Shown one piece after another: positions 10,339-24,092 of a DNA stretch of 40,803 bases; position 1 is the stretch's first letter; every line of letters starts with the position of its first letter. Both the position numbers and the translations under genes were made by a program. A model generated the notes under the pieces. The model had not been told where the DNA came from, did not search any database, and saw only the letters and a list, made by a program, of their open reading frames with translations. Origin of the DNA: Saccoglossus kowalevskii (taxonomy: Eukaryota > Hemichordata > Enteropneusta > Harrimaniidae); NCBI RefSeq assembly GCF_000003605.2, contig NW_003149783.1, positions 47,452 through 88,254 of the forward strand, read 5' to 3'.

Positions 10339-13300
10339 GAAGCAAGACATCTATCCTAGAACGATAACACTATTTAACTATTTCGTGAGTTGTAGACAGG
10401 GAATTGTCTGGACACCCGGCACTGAATGAGTCGACATAGACAGGGGTAATTATTTAATTAAACGTCAAAGTACAAAATTACATACATTGTCTCAAGATCA
10501 ATTGGTTATCGTTTAGCCAAGTGAAATTTGATATCCTAAGCGGAAACAACAAAATCATTAAAGAAATGACATGACAGTAATAGTCGTTCTAGAACAAACA
10601 TATAATATAGTATATATGTGTTGTGTTCGGCCATGTTAGAAGATCGATAATGGAGTAGTTTATTTCAATCGTTGATTGTCGTATAAACAAACCAATTCAC
10701 CCAAAATATGGTAATGAAAGACATCTTTTTAGCAAAGTTCCTTACTTTGAATGTTATGACATTAAACGACTACGTTTATCTTCGTATATTTTAAAACTTT
10801 ATTGTAAGATACTCCTGTGAGATTTTTTAGCATTCATACAATTGCCACAATTTCATATAATCATGCACAATCACACAATGATAATTGTATTCTCTTCAAA
10901 TCACTTGGAAATACTTGAAATAATAAGCACTAATGATTCAGCTCATTCCAATTTCCGTGAATATATAACGTGAACTTACGAATAGCCAAATTTGTGATCT
11001 TGTTTTAAGTGTTCAAGTATAATTTAATATTTTGGGTATTTAATTTGCATACAATTTTGCACACCTCATTAATTATGCACTATTCTATCACTACTTCAAT
11101 AATAGCAGCTCTGTTTAATAATCAAATATATATATATTTATGGTCACCTTATGAAGCTAATTTTCTGTTTTTTGTTTTGTTTTTTACATGTATCTTACGG
11201 GCATGATCATTATTCTACAGATTTGTTAGTTTGGTTAATCAGATGAGCGTAGGTGATGCCTAACGGCAGTACATTCACTTGAACGACAGTATTGTTATTG
11301 ACACAGAACATGATTCGTACGGTCCGTTCTTAAAACGGCACTAAGGCGGATGAGTTATACTATTTGTTTATTAAGCTTTGATAATATAAAAATAAATTGC
11401 GATGTATTTTGGGATATATATTGTATTACAATTAGACATTCATATGGTCCAGCTGGTCATGATGTCACATATTGTTAATCCGATTTGTGAATCTTATAAG
11501 GTCAAAGTGAGTTCAACTTCTTTGAATACTATATTGTGACGATATGTATGACAGTACTGGGTTGTTAATGACTTACTTATTTTACTACAGGTAATGATTT
11601 ATTTCTTGAAGTGAACTTTATTTCCTGAACTGAAAGAAAATTTCAACCCAGATTAAATGGAGATTCCATGCGTCTCCTTCATGATGAGGAAACATATCAG
11701 CAGAATAAAAGAGATATTGTTTGATATTTTAATGTTACCTGAACCTTTAATGGTGGTTTACAAATGCGAAAATAAACTTAAATAACGTGGATATATCTCA
11801 ACTATTGAGAGATACATTGGACAGAATGAGTGATTGTTTGGGACATGGATTTCATTATGAAGAATCTGTGTAACGAGATGTTTTCAATCTGTCTCTAATG
11901 TCTCAAAAAATGATGAGCCAACTAAAAATTATCTAGATTTGAATGACAATGACGCACTAATACACTAACATGAAATAGCATGATAATATCTCTGTAATTT
12001 CACTCCTGAGCCGTGTTGAAGAGTGGTATATGATATACATTGGATGGGTCATTATTCTAATTTGTCGCTACAACTCTCTGTATTTACCCCGTGAAGAAGG
12101 TTATGTGTCCAGTAGCGTTAGTGTATTATTGATTTGTCTTTTAGCAGAATTACTCAAAAAGTTATAGATAGATTCTCTAGAATATCTATAAAGGGTTGAT
12201 CTTGGTACAATTACGGACCCATCGCTTGTTTGTACGGGTATGTGTACGATTATTATGGGAATATTTATAACTCAAAATGTTATTGGTGGAATCTCATAAA
12301 ATCAACAGGGGGGTGGCATGATTACAAGGAGCAATTAATCTGATTTCAGTAAAGATGTGTTGCTATGGTAAAAGCAATTTTGGAAATTATCTTTTATTTA
12401 TAACTCGGTAGTGGTTGTTTATAAATGAAAGACTCGTATTTAGCTGGAGATTCAGGTTCATTTATTTCAATTTATTACCCAAAACGTTATTGATATTGGA
12501 TCTTGATGTTGTTATGGAAACACAAATGTTTCTAAATACGTTGACAACTAAAATCAATCAAAATCTAAGAGATTAAATTTTGGAGAGACCTGGATTGGAT
12601 TTTAAGGGATTCTTTACCATTGACGGATGAGAGAACAGACATATTCAATACTCAATCCGTTCTTCTTTTTCAAAAGAAATTAGATGCCTATGTGAGTACG
12701 ATCAATATAAAAGTGCGGAGGTATTAGTGAGAATATTTAGTTTGCATCGATAGCAGAGGTTTGCGCATTCTAGTTCGTGAATACTGTGGTAGTATTTATA
12801 GAAAACGCTATTGCCAAACTCTACTTATTTATTGATTAATAGTTATTGATTGATATCTATTAATTGATAATTATTGACATTTTATGATTGTCCTACTGAA
12901 CTTTACACAAGGTGGAGTTGTGATCACGTAACTTCAATAAACTCCCACTGATTCATTACCAGTTTGATATTAAAACATGGATGATGGAAATTAGGTCGGC
13001 ATGCTGTTAGTAGCAGAAACAATGTATATAGCAGGGTTACATATAAATCATACTTACAACATTGTTATATGATGCTTGTGGTTTATTATGCTAATGTATT
13101 GCATCAAATAAAATGTCCTATCACTTATTTCAAACATTATTTCTGTACAAAATATTGTTGATTATTAAGACAGTGAAGTCATTTAGACAACATCGCCACA
13201 CTATTGATATTTTACAGTCGAGAGCACGGAGATGTATAACAAAGACACAGATTATGTAAGCCTCTTGTTGACTACTGGGCAGGTTTACTTTGCAAAAGCC

Positions 13301-15646
13301 TTCTGTAAAATTGAATTTATATACGTATAATAATTGATCTTCAGGCAGGGTCTTGTGAGTTATGACATCATGCATATATTAAGTCATAAATTATACTATT
13401 ATTATTTTTCAAATGGTTCAATATTTCATATTGTTATCGACAAAAATGCTTGATAGGTTTGCAAATCGAGACATATGTTGCTGAAGCGATTACTGTTCGT
13501 CGCCAAATGCGATATTGTATTCGTCTTTATATTGTTGCCTGCTAAGTAAATAAGTGTTATTTACTATCTGTGTACAAAACCAATATTACTGTATATTACC
13601 TTAGGTTTTGAATGCAGCCGTAAACAACTAAGCTATTTCCGGTGTGTACCTTTCGTAAACTACCTACGAGTAATCTAATGGCATTCGACTTTTGTTAAGA
13701 TTCAGTATAATCATAGTGTAACATTTTCATACGATATGCATATTACAAGGGAGGGATATATTCAATTTTAGAAATGGTTGAGGGACAGTAGTTTACTCGG
13801 AGAATTCCTTGAGACATAGCGGTTTCCTCCTCTACTGATCGGTTTAAGCTGAATTAATCTACAACAAAGGCAAGACGTTTAAAATACACGAATAAAAGGT
13901 ACAGAGTTGGTCTGTGCCTGTGAATCGTTCAGGTATATTTGTAAATAAGTTATGAAATATGATGATATTTATACTTAATGTACTGCTACTCAAATAGACA
14001 TTTTCAGTGTCGTTATTCACCGACAAAATGCATGTTCAGTGATTAGTTTGTCAAAGCACTATCAGCTATTAACTAATTGTGGGGGAAATGTATATTCTAT
14101 AGTCATGAAGTTTTTGGTAATTTTCTGGTACTTTATAAAATTATTGGTGTTGTAAATTAATACAGTTTTAGTCACTTAACCTTCGCGTGTTTTTGTAAAT
14201 AATAGAGAACCAATTTTCCAGAAATGGGAATTAGTATTCAGAAATTCAGCACTCGAAAATACGATTAAATACACAAATTCAACAAAATAATCGTATAATC
14301 GCGATTTCCTGAAACATAAAATCAGAACTTGTGGACAGGAATGTGTTATATCTAATCGGATTATATGTGATTGTTCAATTTCAACAGATCACGAAGATTG
14401 GAAAATCAGAATTGATAAGCTTCGTCTGATTAATATGCCATATATTTGATAAGTCCATATTAATGATAAACATAATCACCAATTCAATTCACACATTTAA
14501 CGTACCGGACGTATAACCTATATATGCATTTTCCTCCTCTACTTAGTATTATTTGTATTTCAGTAACTTTCAAACTACGTGCGGGTATATAAACTTTTCG
14601 GTTGTAGTTTTATGACCAACAGTTTATGACTGACTATAGTACGCCCATCTTACTGCCATCAACTTTCATCCGGGGTACTTTGTGGTCAGATCACGTGCTC
14701 TGAGTAGTGATGCAATTGGCGTATATATATTATTAATGGCGACGGTGACAGTTGTATGTGCAGTACAAACTTATAGGCGTTCAAGTGAAGTTCAAGTACG
14801 GCTGAATCCGCGGGCTAATTATCCACGTGATCACCCCATGATTAGAATATGACCTTGGAGACGCGGATACATGGGAAAAAGGCAATGGGTGTGTTTAGTT
14901 TAGTCAAATATTGGTGAAAATGGTACCACGGGAGGTTATATTAAAAATCAGACGTTTTGCTCATCTTCGGCTATAGCATCCACCAAATACCGTTCATAGT
15001 AAATAAACAGTCTATCTCATATAAATAACATTGAGGTATTCTAAAATTCTCTTTGCAGCTGTTTCAGCTGTATTTCAGCTCATGAACAAAACATGAATTA
15101 AAAGTGACAAGTAGTTAAATAAAATAATAGTGATATGCATGTAATGGTGAATTCTCCATTAGCCAAAGTCACGTTCAGTCAAGTTCCAGTTACGTAAAAA
15201 AGGAATTGTTTTTAAAATTAATCATCATATAATTATCGATATATCTGATATTATGCAATATGCAAATTCCTAGTGTGATCACTCACTTGTCCCGCTCAGT
15301 AAATACTGGCAATCCTCTACACAAAACAACTCAACTGACAAGAGTACAGTAACATGCGTAGTCAAATCAATGAAATAAAGATGGCTGTCAAGACATATAG
15401 ACATGGAGTGATGTCAGGCGTTTTGAAAATAAAGTGAGCAAATATTGCTCAACGTGTGGTACCCGCTACACACAAAAGTCAATTACCTTTCAACAACATT
15501 AATCATCCAGCAAGGAAGCACAGCGTGTTACTACTAGAAATGAATTCCTTGTTAAAAAAATATGTCTTTCAAACTCGATACGATAAAAATGAGCACATCC
15601 TGCTCCACATGTGAATTGCGTCGTTTTTGTATAATAATATAATGAT
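10339..15646. other. Intronic sequence, no gene seen (5.3 kb)
   Basis: AT-rich DNA without recognisable exons, RNA genes or strong repeats. A small ATTGATTAATAGTT-like reiterated patch lies near 12830-12880. Open frames here (65-81 codons) lack recognisable domains. Confidence 0.5.
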
Positions 15647-15678
15647 TTTATTTATTTATTTTGTTTATTTATTTATTT
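15647..15678. repeat. (ATTT)n microsatellite
   Basis: About eight ATTT units with one TTTTG interruption. Confidence 0.85.
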
Positions 15679-18600
15679 GGCCTTCAGACGATCTACAAAG
15701 TGAGAATGAGCGTTACTACAATATGAATTAAATAAGTTCTTATTAAAATAGCCATACAAAGTATCAAGCATTGATGCTCACTTTGAAAGTCTTGTTAATA
15801 AAAAACGTTCAATAATCGTTTTTGTTGGTTTCTAAAACGAATACGCGCATCCTCGTTATATGAAACCAAAGAAAAACGTTTGAATGACTTTCGCAGATCG
15901 TTCTCAATAACGTACTTAGTTCAATGGTTTGGGAAAAGAAAACGAAATGTCTGCTACATGATCAGATGCAGTAGCAGCTTGAAAATTTGTAAATGATAAT
16001 TTTAAAAAAAATCAGAATTTGTCATAGAGTAGAAAGCGACCACTCAAATTCAAAATAAAAATCAACATAATTATATACTGTAGTCGATTGCTTCTGTCTG
16101 TCTGCTTGGGTGCATAATTCGCGAAAGGTTTGTCTATTATGTGTGATAAAGAAACTTAATGTATTACGTATTTTGAATGGTCCTGTTACGAATACACAAG
16201 TGTCAAAGGTACTATTCAGATACTATTCGCGTGCTGGGTCGGTAAAGCAAGCAATATGCGTAGTTGATTTCCTACAGCTGAAAACACTGATTTCACTGCC
16301 TTCCCAAATGTCCTGTTTTTGAATGTATATATATATATATTTGGTCTCCCTTGATTGAAACTTCCTTTTTTTCCGGTGCCACTTTCTTTTATTCGTTCTT
16401 TAAGTTCCGCCATTTCAAATATTATGTAAAAACACCCATTTCTATTTATTCATTTTATTTCATTCCTCCATTATAGCATAGCTCATTATATTAGCATTAG
16501 TTAGCCTTGTTGTTGTATAGTAATAATATGTAGGTATATAATGTGAATATGTCGTAAAAGTAAATAGGACCACAAAAAGAACATCGAGGTATGCGCTCGC
16601 CATTATAATCGTGTAAGTGATGAATGTTTAATAAAGTACTTAGAATAAATTTTAGAGAGTATTTTGTAATTATCTAAATTAACTGCATTTCAAAATACAA
16701 TTTCTAAGAGAAATAAGGTATAGTCATTATTTTTTGATTACTGAACATACTCCAAAACTCACGATACATACATCACAATAAATAAACATATTAAAAGCGC
16801 CACGGAAGGCAAAGTTGTATTAAAGATAAAGATTTTGATATTCAAACAAAAAGCTAGATCAAGTGTATTCGGTGATTTGTCAAAATTCAAGATGGCGTTC
16901 CATGATCGACCGAGAACGAGAAATCAAACAGAAAACACAGGTGTTTTTAGAATAGAAAATTTAACAGCATTCGAATGTAACGTTGCCAGACGTTCTGTAG
17001 TTCGCACTGGTGTGATCAAATTGTCGGACATTTTTAACCAAATTCGTTTTCTGAAATACTATTCTGAATATAATATTCAGCTTAAATCAACAAAACAGAA
17101 TTTCTTGTATAAAAATAGAAATATATAGTACGATGACATCGCCAGTCACCAAATTACCAAGATCATTCATAAATACGAAGACACACAATTCAATTATTCA
17201 TTAGATATTTCTAATCAGTTAACAGGTCCGTTGAATATTCAGAGATAAGGCATAGGAACCTGGTATAATCAGTTCCCATGGTGATTCTCTGCATTATTAA
17301 ACTAATAAAGACGATTTGTAAAACACGAACAACGCTGTGTTATAAATAATAGACCATTTTTAATTCATTGCGAGATCCCGTGTATAGGGCCACCAAAGGT
17401 CATAGCGTCTAGGTGGTGGTGTGAAAACATCGTATGGGATTTGACAAACATATTTGATGATGGTCAATTATAATGACGTTTATATCAACGCCATATTCCC
17501 TTTTGGAAGCTCGCCACTTTGATATTCAACTATAACATTTCAAGTTTCAATTCATTTATTCAATTCGACAGTGCCGTTGACATTGAAGACAATGGCAGAC
17601 GCGCTAACGATTAATTATTAATGTTACGTCATAATTGCTCATGAGTTTTTCATTACATTACACTTGATTATAAGTACCACCTGCCGGAATCTTAATAGAC
17701 TTTATATTCCTGATTAATTATCGTAATCATTGTTTATCATATTAGACATTACAGTAGATAATATCACCGAACTTTATGTTTATTTATATCGGATCAGAGA
17801 CAACTGTCTCTATTTCGAAAAATCATAATACAGTTATCTGATCAAATGAACTGATGATGTGCTCGTATTTGCAGTCGTCGCGCACTCAATGATTCGCTTA
17901 TCTGGGAGCTACCTTTATGTGGCTAACTTAATTAGTATAGTACAAAATATTTTTACAATTCAAAGACTTCTCATATATTAAATGCATACATTCAACGCCG
18001 CTTTATTTGAAGAAATATTGGATATATATTAGAAATTAAGTAATATGTATAGTATTCTTTAAAAATAATGTCTATGTGATGTGCAGTCACTGCTATCACA
18101 AATACAGTAGTTTATGGTGAAAACTAGCTGTAATCTTAATAGTGCTATATAACTCACGTGATATGTGAACATATATTTACAGGTATACATCTCTGAATGT
18201 AGTCACGCATTGGTTCGTTAAAATTCATAATTTTTTTGTCTAATAACCTTAAATATTCATAGATGTTTCAATAACGCAAAGTGTCTCGTAATGTTTTGTA
18301 TATCCATTGTACAATGTAATATTAATTGTTTTTAAGGTCGGCTGTACTACCTGATATCGGATCGTTTTAATATATGGTGCCACGCATGGTGCACGAGGTT
18401 GTGGTCTTCCTTTACAAACTATGCTGAGTGTTTGGTATTTATACTTTTTACTGTTTATGGTTAGGGGGTTTCTCTAGGTGATAATTTGAGTTCCAATATC
18501 GTCATAGTTGAGACATTTGCTGTGATATTTCATGTGACATTAGTGTTGTATTGTATATTGCCCCATTAGTGTGTCACTTTCACTTCTAGTGATTGATTAT

Positions 18601-21600
18601 CGCTTTAATTGAAATATTGCATCTGGGAGTTTGTAATTATATTACGGTCAAGGACACGAGGTATCTGAATATCTTCCTCGAATTAATTTTATATATTATA
18701 AAAAATTTAAAGTGGCGCATTGGGAATAGGTTCAGCGCGGTCTATATCGATCACTTGTTGTTACGTTGAGTGTAAAATACTACGCAGCATGCGAAACATA
18801 TATTGTCAATTTTGGTTAATGAAGTAGTGTTAGACCAATGTGAAAAGCTTAGAACGTTTATATTCTGACCACTAACGAGCTGTGGTTTATTTAGTATTCT
18901 CTATAAAACCGGCGTATACGAACCGGAAATGTAGTAAATAAATGACACGTGTATAATATAAAAAAAGTTAATTTCTGTTTTATTCAAACCTTTCCATTTA
19001 CTCCGGCAAACCGAAATAATTCTTCGGTTCGGCATATTGGACGTAACTTTTATTCTTATGTTTTCCATCAGTCTATATTTCACTTCACCTTTTTACTTGT
19101 AATATGTAGTTTTGCACGTCACTAATCATATGGCTACGGAACATCACTGGCGCCAATGTACAAGAAATAATCGGCTCAGTTGGGTCTTTTCTCATTGTTA
19201 GTGATATTATCCATTAAACTCGATTGCGTGTAATAACTACATGCACTATCAGTTTACATTCACGGGATGACAAATGTATATATTTTTTATTTAATTTGAT
19301 GTCTTATAATGATTTATCTTTGCTTTAATGATAAAGTATGCCTCAATTATTAAGACGTAATTCCGTTCTCATTTTTTTTACAAATGCCAGACAACTTCGA
19401 TCAATACAATTAGATAGATGTATCCCTTCACAGATAAGGCAATACCCAGACTTAATTTCAGAGCGTGTCTGAGATATCACGGAATATGTGTGTACCTGCT
19501 TATAAATGTATTCTGAAAATACTCCTATTGTCAATTTCACATTTGTCATGCAATATTTATGCCATTATTGAATTTTTTATACGTATGCTGTCCTTTGTTA
19601 GCCGAAATTACGAAAATTAAATATTGTTCATGTATGATCAAATTTATCGATCGATAAAATCGATCTTACAAACAATTAGATTGTTATCAAGTAATTATAT
19701 GATTTTGGTTATCTGCAGTCTATGCGACTTCTTTCTAACTCAAATGAGTAGATCAATAAACTCTTAACTCTATATAATGATAAATTCGCATATATTTTCA
19801 TTGCTAATCATATAATGGGAATTTACTTCTAGTCATTCAACCAATCCAATCCAAGATGCGCAATTCGTGGCCCCTGAGTATGCTGTTGTGCATGTGCGCA
19901 ATGCACTATGGGAGAGAACGCAGGAAAATGACTAAATTATATATAACTCTTTTGAAACAATATATTGAGTTTCATATCAATATTATTATATGTTCGAGCA
20001 CAAATTTGAGATATGAAGTAATAATATCAAAATAGAAACCAGTGCTTAATCACATGTTATTATCATTTTTCTTCTAAAAATCCGGACTTAAATTGGCATT
20101 TATCCATAATAACGAAAGCACAAATAAATCACATATAATTTTAAATTCGACACAAACCTCCCTAAAAAGGTATACAGTGTTCCAACTGATTATCGGATTG
20201 ACGTAATTAGGCAAACCCTACCATCACAGAAAACAAAAACCCGTGTATAATAAAAAAGGACAACAACAACTGTTTATTACAATACTTAAATTTAAAAGAA
20301 TTTACTTAAACTAGGTCGCCCAGTATTTACTGTTTTAATTGAAATATATGTGGTTATTTGTATATTTTTCATGTAATGTATCTTTTACAAATGTCGATTT
20401 TAATGTCGAATTCACAGGCAGTGTCTTGGGGCGTTTAATCTCCAGAGTGTAGTTACAGATGCGGGACATCTTTCGTTTCTGAATCCCGGGTTAATAATGT
20501 ATCTATACATCGCAGTAGGAACAATATAATTCGTTGAGTGACGTGGGAACGGATTAATACAAATACTCTATTGTATACATGATTATGGCCTTGGAAATAT
20601 AAGTAAAATGTGCAATGACCCTAACGACTTTTCAAAACTTACTCAAGAAAATATGTAGAATATTAAAATCACATAATAGAACAGAGTTTAATTGTAAACG
20701 TTTATGCTCAAGGGAAAAACTAAGTATTTTCAATAGGACATTTCAACTGATATTATGACTGGGTGAATATTGTCTTGAATGGGAGATTGAATTTAATTAA
20801 GGTTTAATCGTAAAACCAGAACACGCATCTGTTCAACAAATGATTTTGTGATAATTAATTTCTGCGAATAGGTGAATAAATAGTTTTGGCTCAAAAACAT
20901 TCAGTTTTCGTCGCCTATGTGACTTCGTTTGGATTCCCTATCTTAGTAATAACATGCAATATATATAATAATAATTGAAAATTTGTCATACGTCGTGGTA
21001 ATCAGTGCCTATGGGCTTTCTGTTTATTGCATAAAATAGTAAGCGGACAGGATTATTAAATCTAACGATTGCAATAAACTTGTAGGGAAATGAAAACAGC
21101 ATACCTAACACTAGATCGTTGAAAATAGATCAAAAAGTAGTAGACAGGCGACCTTGCTCCATAATGGGAATTGACGTAATGTCTCTTTGCAAAAAGAATG
21201 GCTATTACATAATCGATTCTGAATAGACGTTTTACTGCTACGAATCTTCAAAATTGATTTTACAAATTACGTAATACACCAGTTAGTAAGCTATTAGTAG
21301 ACTAGTGATTGGGACGTACAAATAATTCCCGGAGAACTGGATTAAGGCCCTGATTTACCTCAACTAATGAAAATTATTCATGAATCATAACGGAATGAAT
21401 GGGTCTGCAAAAAATAATGATGTGTTCGTGTGCCAGTAACATTGTTTATAGTGCCTAATATTTAGAGTGTTTTGTCTGTCTAAAGACAAGGTTCAATATA
21501 TGTTTATCGTTGACAATATTGATCTTTTCTTAATTGTGTAACAGGCGAAAGGTATCATTATATCACTGTTTGTATCAGTAGACTGTAACCATTAGAAATA

Positions 21601-22534
21601 TCAATGGCTTTTGATATTTTCACGTTTGGGGTTAACATTTTATTTTATTGTTACAAGAGTTTAATAGGCCTAGAATATATCGATTTCAAAGAATCGACCA
21701 ATTGAATTGTTCGTTTGTACCAAATGAATTGCCAAAATAGGTCGATCTGATTCGCATGTTTTTTAATTATTCATGCAAACAGTGGTTAAAAAGATGATGC
21801 CACGTTTTTTTTCGTGATTACAAGTAGGCCCCAAACGTGAATAATACACAGCTGCAATAGACAAAAATATAATTTTGTGTTACAGAAATGAAATAACATT
21901 GCGACCTTCCGGTATTTTTGGTTCATATAGATAATTCAGAAAAATACTGTACGCAAACGTACGACGCCGAAAAAATAATATTTGTCGTCTGTAGTGACTG
22001 ACTGGTTAACCCGGAAGTGACGTCAATGTATATGTATGTGTTATTTGTTTTCCAACTAAATCAAACATAAACATGTACAAATTATGCTGAGGAATATAAT
22101 AAATAACTTTTATCGAGTTAATGAAACACTACGTCCAATCATTATAATAACAGGAGATTGTTCTCAAAGCTTTATATATCCATGTTGTAGTAAAATATTG
22201 GTAATAACTATTTTATATACATGTACCACCTCTTGAACAGTAGCAATTAAATAGAAGCACCCTAAGGTTCCAATTGCCATTGGTAATGAGTTATAATGAA
22301 GAGTACCATTCCATATTTACTGTTTATGTTACTTGTCCACGATTCTTACTTGAGTGGTTGATACTGACCTTGAACCTGGCTTTTTGTTTATGCCGTTGTA
22401 TGTGACGTTATAGATTTGGCATGGGCATACTCACCTCGTCACTGTGAGGGCGCCGCGGTTCATTGAAGTTGACGATTTTACATATACTAATGTTACCGCT
22501 AACAAGGAGTTACACGAATAAACGTCACAGAGCG
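15679..22534. other. Intronic sequence, no gene seen (6.9 kb)
   Basis: AT-rich. A short (TA)n run lies at about 16326-16341. A palindromic TTTATCGATCGATAAA motif lies at about 19646-19661. The longest frame (97 codons, 16835-17128) has no recognisable domain. I see no splice-bounded exon with known homology. Confidence 0.5.
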
Positions 22535-22690
22535 GCGGCGGAGTCGTCACCTGCGCATCCGTCAGTTGGCCATAGCGTGTCATAGTTTACAAACAAGAGT
22601 CTACCCGTGAGCCTTTGCGTTTTTAGCGAGCGTTGTTATCGTCGCTTGGGACTCAATTCTCGCGCGTGCGCAGGTGACGACCCTCCAGCT
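22535..22690. mobile_element. GC-rich MITE-like element with 15-bp perfect TIRs
   Basis: GTCGTCACCTGCGCA at 22543-22557 is the exact reverse complement of the sequence at 22667-22681. The arms are separated by 109 bp. The segment is CpG- and GC-rich in an otherwise AT-rich intron. Outside the arms the match continues weakly (GGCGGAG versus the complement of CCTCCAG). It encodes no protein. I read it as a small non-autonomous DNA transposon or foldback. I could not identify a target-site duplication. Confidence 0.55.
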
Positions 22691-23748
22691 TTAAGTGAGC
22701 ACACTGTGTTGACCTTTCACAAGAGGGGTCATAGAAATTTAGCTGCTTGGTAACAAAATAACCTGTCCCATAGGTAGAATAGTTATCTGTCTTTGCTAGG
22801 ATAATTAGAATATATGTTATATATGTGTATATTAATTACCTTGAATAATACTCACAGTGAAATGATAATTGAATCTACTGTCCTATGGGACACTGTCACG
22901 ATGGCTTTTGTTAGTACATTAATTAATTATAATATTTTCCTGGCCCTCGTGACCTCGCCCTGACAGGTGTTTACAGTCCATGTTTGCAGTCAATATGAAA
23001 GCGATCACGTGCCTCGTATGTACGAACTAGGTTATATAGATATGTGCTTATTTAGTGTTGTGTTTCACTGTGTGTATTTCTATAAATTAAGACTGATTAC
23101 TTGTACATGACATGCTTGTTTTAACACACCTCTAAAACACTTAAAGATGAATTAATGCATAAATAATGCTACTAATTTGACCAGCACTTTCCATGCGTAC
23201 TTACACGGACAAAAATAGAACACACGTATCTGTCAATACATTTTGTCTGGAGTATTAGGTTTTAATTAAATAAAATGGAGACGGGGGTCTTAATTCTATA
23301 TTTTCGAATAAAGTGTAGAATCACAATTCTATATTTTCACGAACAGATAAGTCAAAATTCCACGATCAGGGGGCTTAGCACTGCAACACTGAAAAACAGT
23401 AATCTCAGTTCTACAAACAATTCCATAAGAGGGCGGTGTTTACAACGGGGCTTGAAAGGTGCCTTCCATGATCTGTGTAAGTGCCCTCCCTCACGGACAA
23501 GGAGTTTCCGGTAGAAGTATTTCCTTGTAGTTTAAAGGCATATTAGATTACGTAAAGCGTAATAATTCGATATCCACCAGGTGATTTGCCTCGACTAACT
23601 CACAGGAAGCATCACTGCCTATTTTATTATATATTCAATTCGGGTTCGAGTTTGGTTTTGAGTTTCCAAAGCAAAACGTTGTCTGTTACCCATATGTGTA
23701 TATATAGATATATTAACTACTATTTCCGTTGGCTTTTATATTTTTCAG
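22691..23748. other. 3' end of intron 1, no gene seen
   Basis: AT-rich sequence leading into the exon 2 acceptor. The 79-codon frame at 23275-23514 has no recognisable domain, and its first part contains a local direct repeat (AATTCTATATTTTC at about 23292 and again about 32 bp later). Confidence 0.5.
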
Positions 23749-24092
23749 GTGTTGCGGCGTGCAAAATAGTTAATTTTCTCCCCATATTCTGCATCACCAG
23801 CTCCTCATTCACGCTAACGTTGTTGTCATGGGAACGGTATCGCGCCATCGTACAGAGTTTGAAAAAACAGTTGAAAGTGAGCCAATGCAAAAAGTGTATT
23901 TGTGCGCTTTGGCTCTTATCCTTGGCTATTGGTATGCCGACTTTATTTGAATACGACGTGTTGCCTAAATGGAATAGAACACATAATTCCACCATACTGG
24001 TGTGTAGTACGGAAAATACTGCACGCGTTGCCGTAATCTTCAATGCTTTCCTCATACTTTTTATGAGTTACTTGCTACCTTTGCTCGCCATG
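23749..24092 (+). CDS. Class A GPCR, exon 2 (TM3-TM5)
   Basis: This exon follows the acceptor tatatttttcag. Its first two bases complete the split codon from exon 1. It encodes the TM3 cysteine C3.25 (in AACKIV), TM3 with S-W-E-R-Y-R-A-I-V (an ERY variant of DRY), and TM4 with a tryptophan in ALWLLS and G-M-P at its end. ECL2 has two N-glycosylation sequons (NRT, NST) and the conserved cysteine in LVCST. TM5 has L-L-P-L-L, the P5.50 equivalent. The best donor is ATG followed by gtgagg at 24093, in phase 0. The frame stays open to 24188, and read-through residues keep a Y eight residues after the proline, as in TM5 Y5.58, so the true donor could lie later. The sequence resembles peptide-type class A receptors, but I cannot assign a ligand. 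Confidence 0.85.

Larger units (their letters stand above)
1321..23748 (+). other. Intron 1 of the GPCR gene (22.4 kb, phase 1)
   Basis: Donor gtatgt at 1321-1326 and acceptor tatatttttcag ending at 23748. Both flanks read as contiguous class A receptor sequence when joined (TM2, then ECL1 and the TM3 cysteine). The intron is AT-rich and holds the repeat families listed separately. The small open frames inside it (mostly 60-140 codons) have no recognisable domains, so I treat them as chance or repeat-derived. Confidence 0.85.

Noticed and set aside
10097-10350. His/Thr/Ser-rich minus-strand frames
   Set aside because: Translation of the GTGAT/GTGAC pentamer tract.
13130-13375. 81-codon minus frame in intron 1
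   Set aside because: No recognisable domain; isolated.
16835-17128. 97-codon + frame in intron 1
   Set aside because: No recognisable domain, no splice partners, AT-rich composition like its surroundings.
23586-23748. N-terminal 54 residues of the + frame preceding TM3
   Set aside because: They lie upstream of a polypyrimidine-AG acceptor and are not receptor-like; the ATG at 23586 is a chance in-frame Met in the intron.
23720-24055. 111-codon minus frame
   Set aside because: Antisense shadow of receptor exon 2, which has clear class A GPCR motifs on the + strand.
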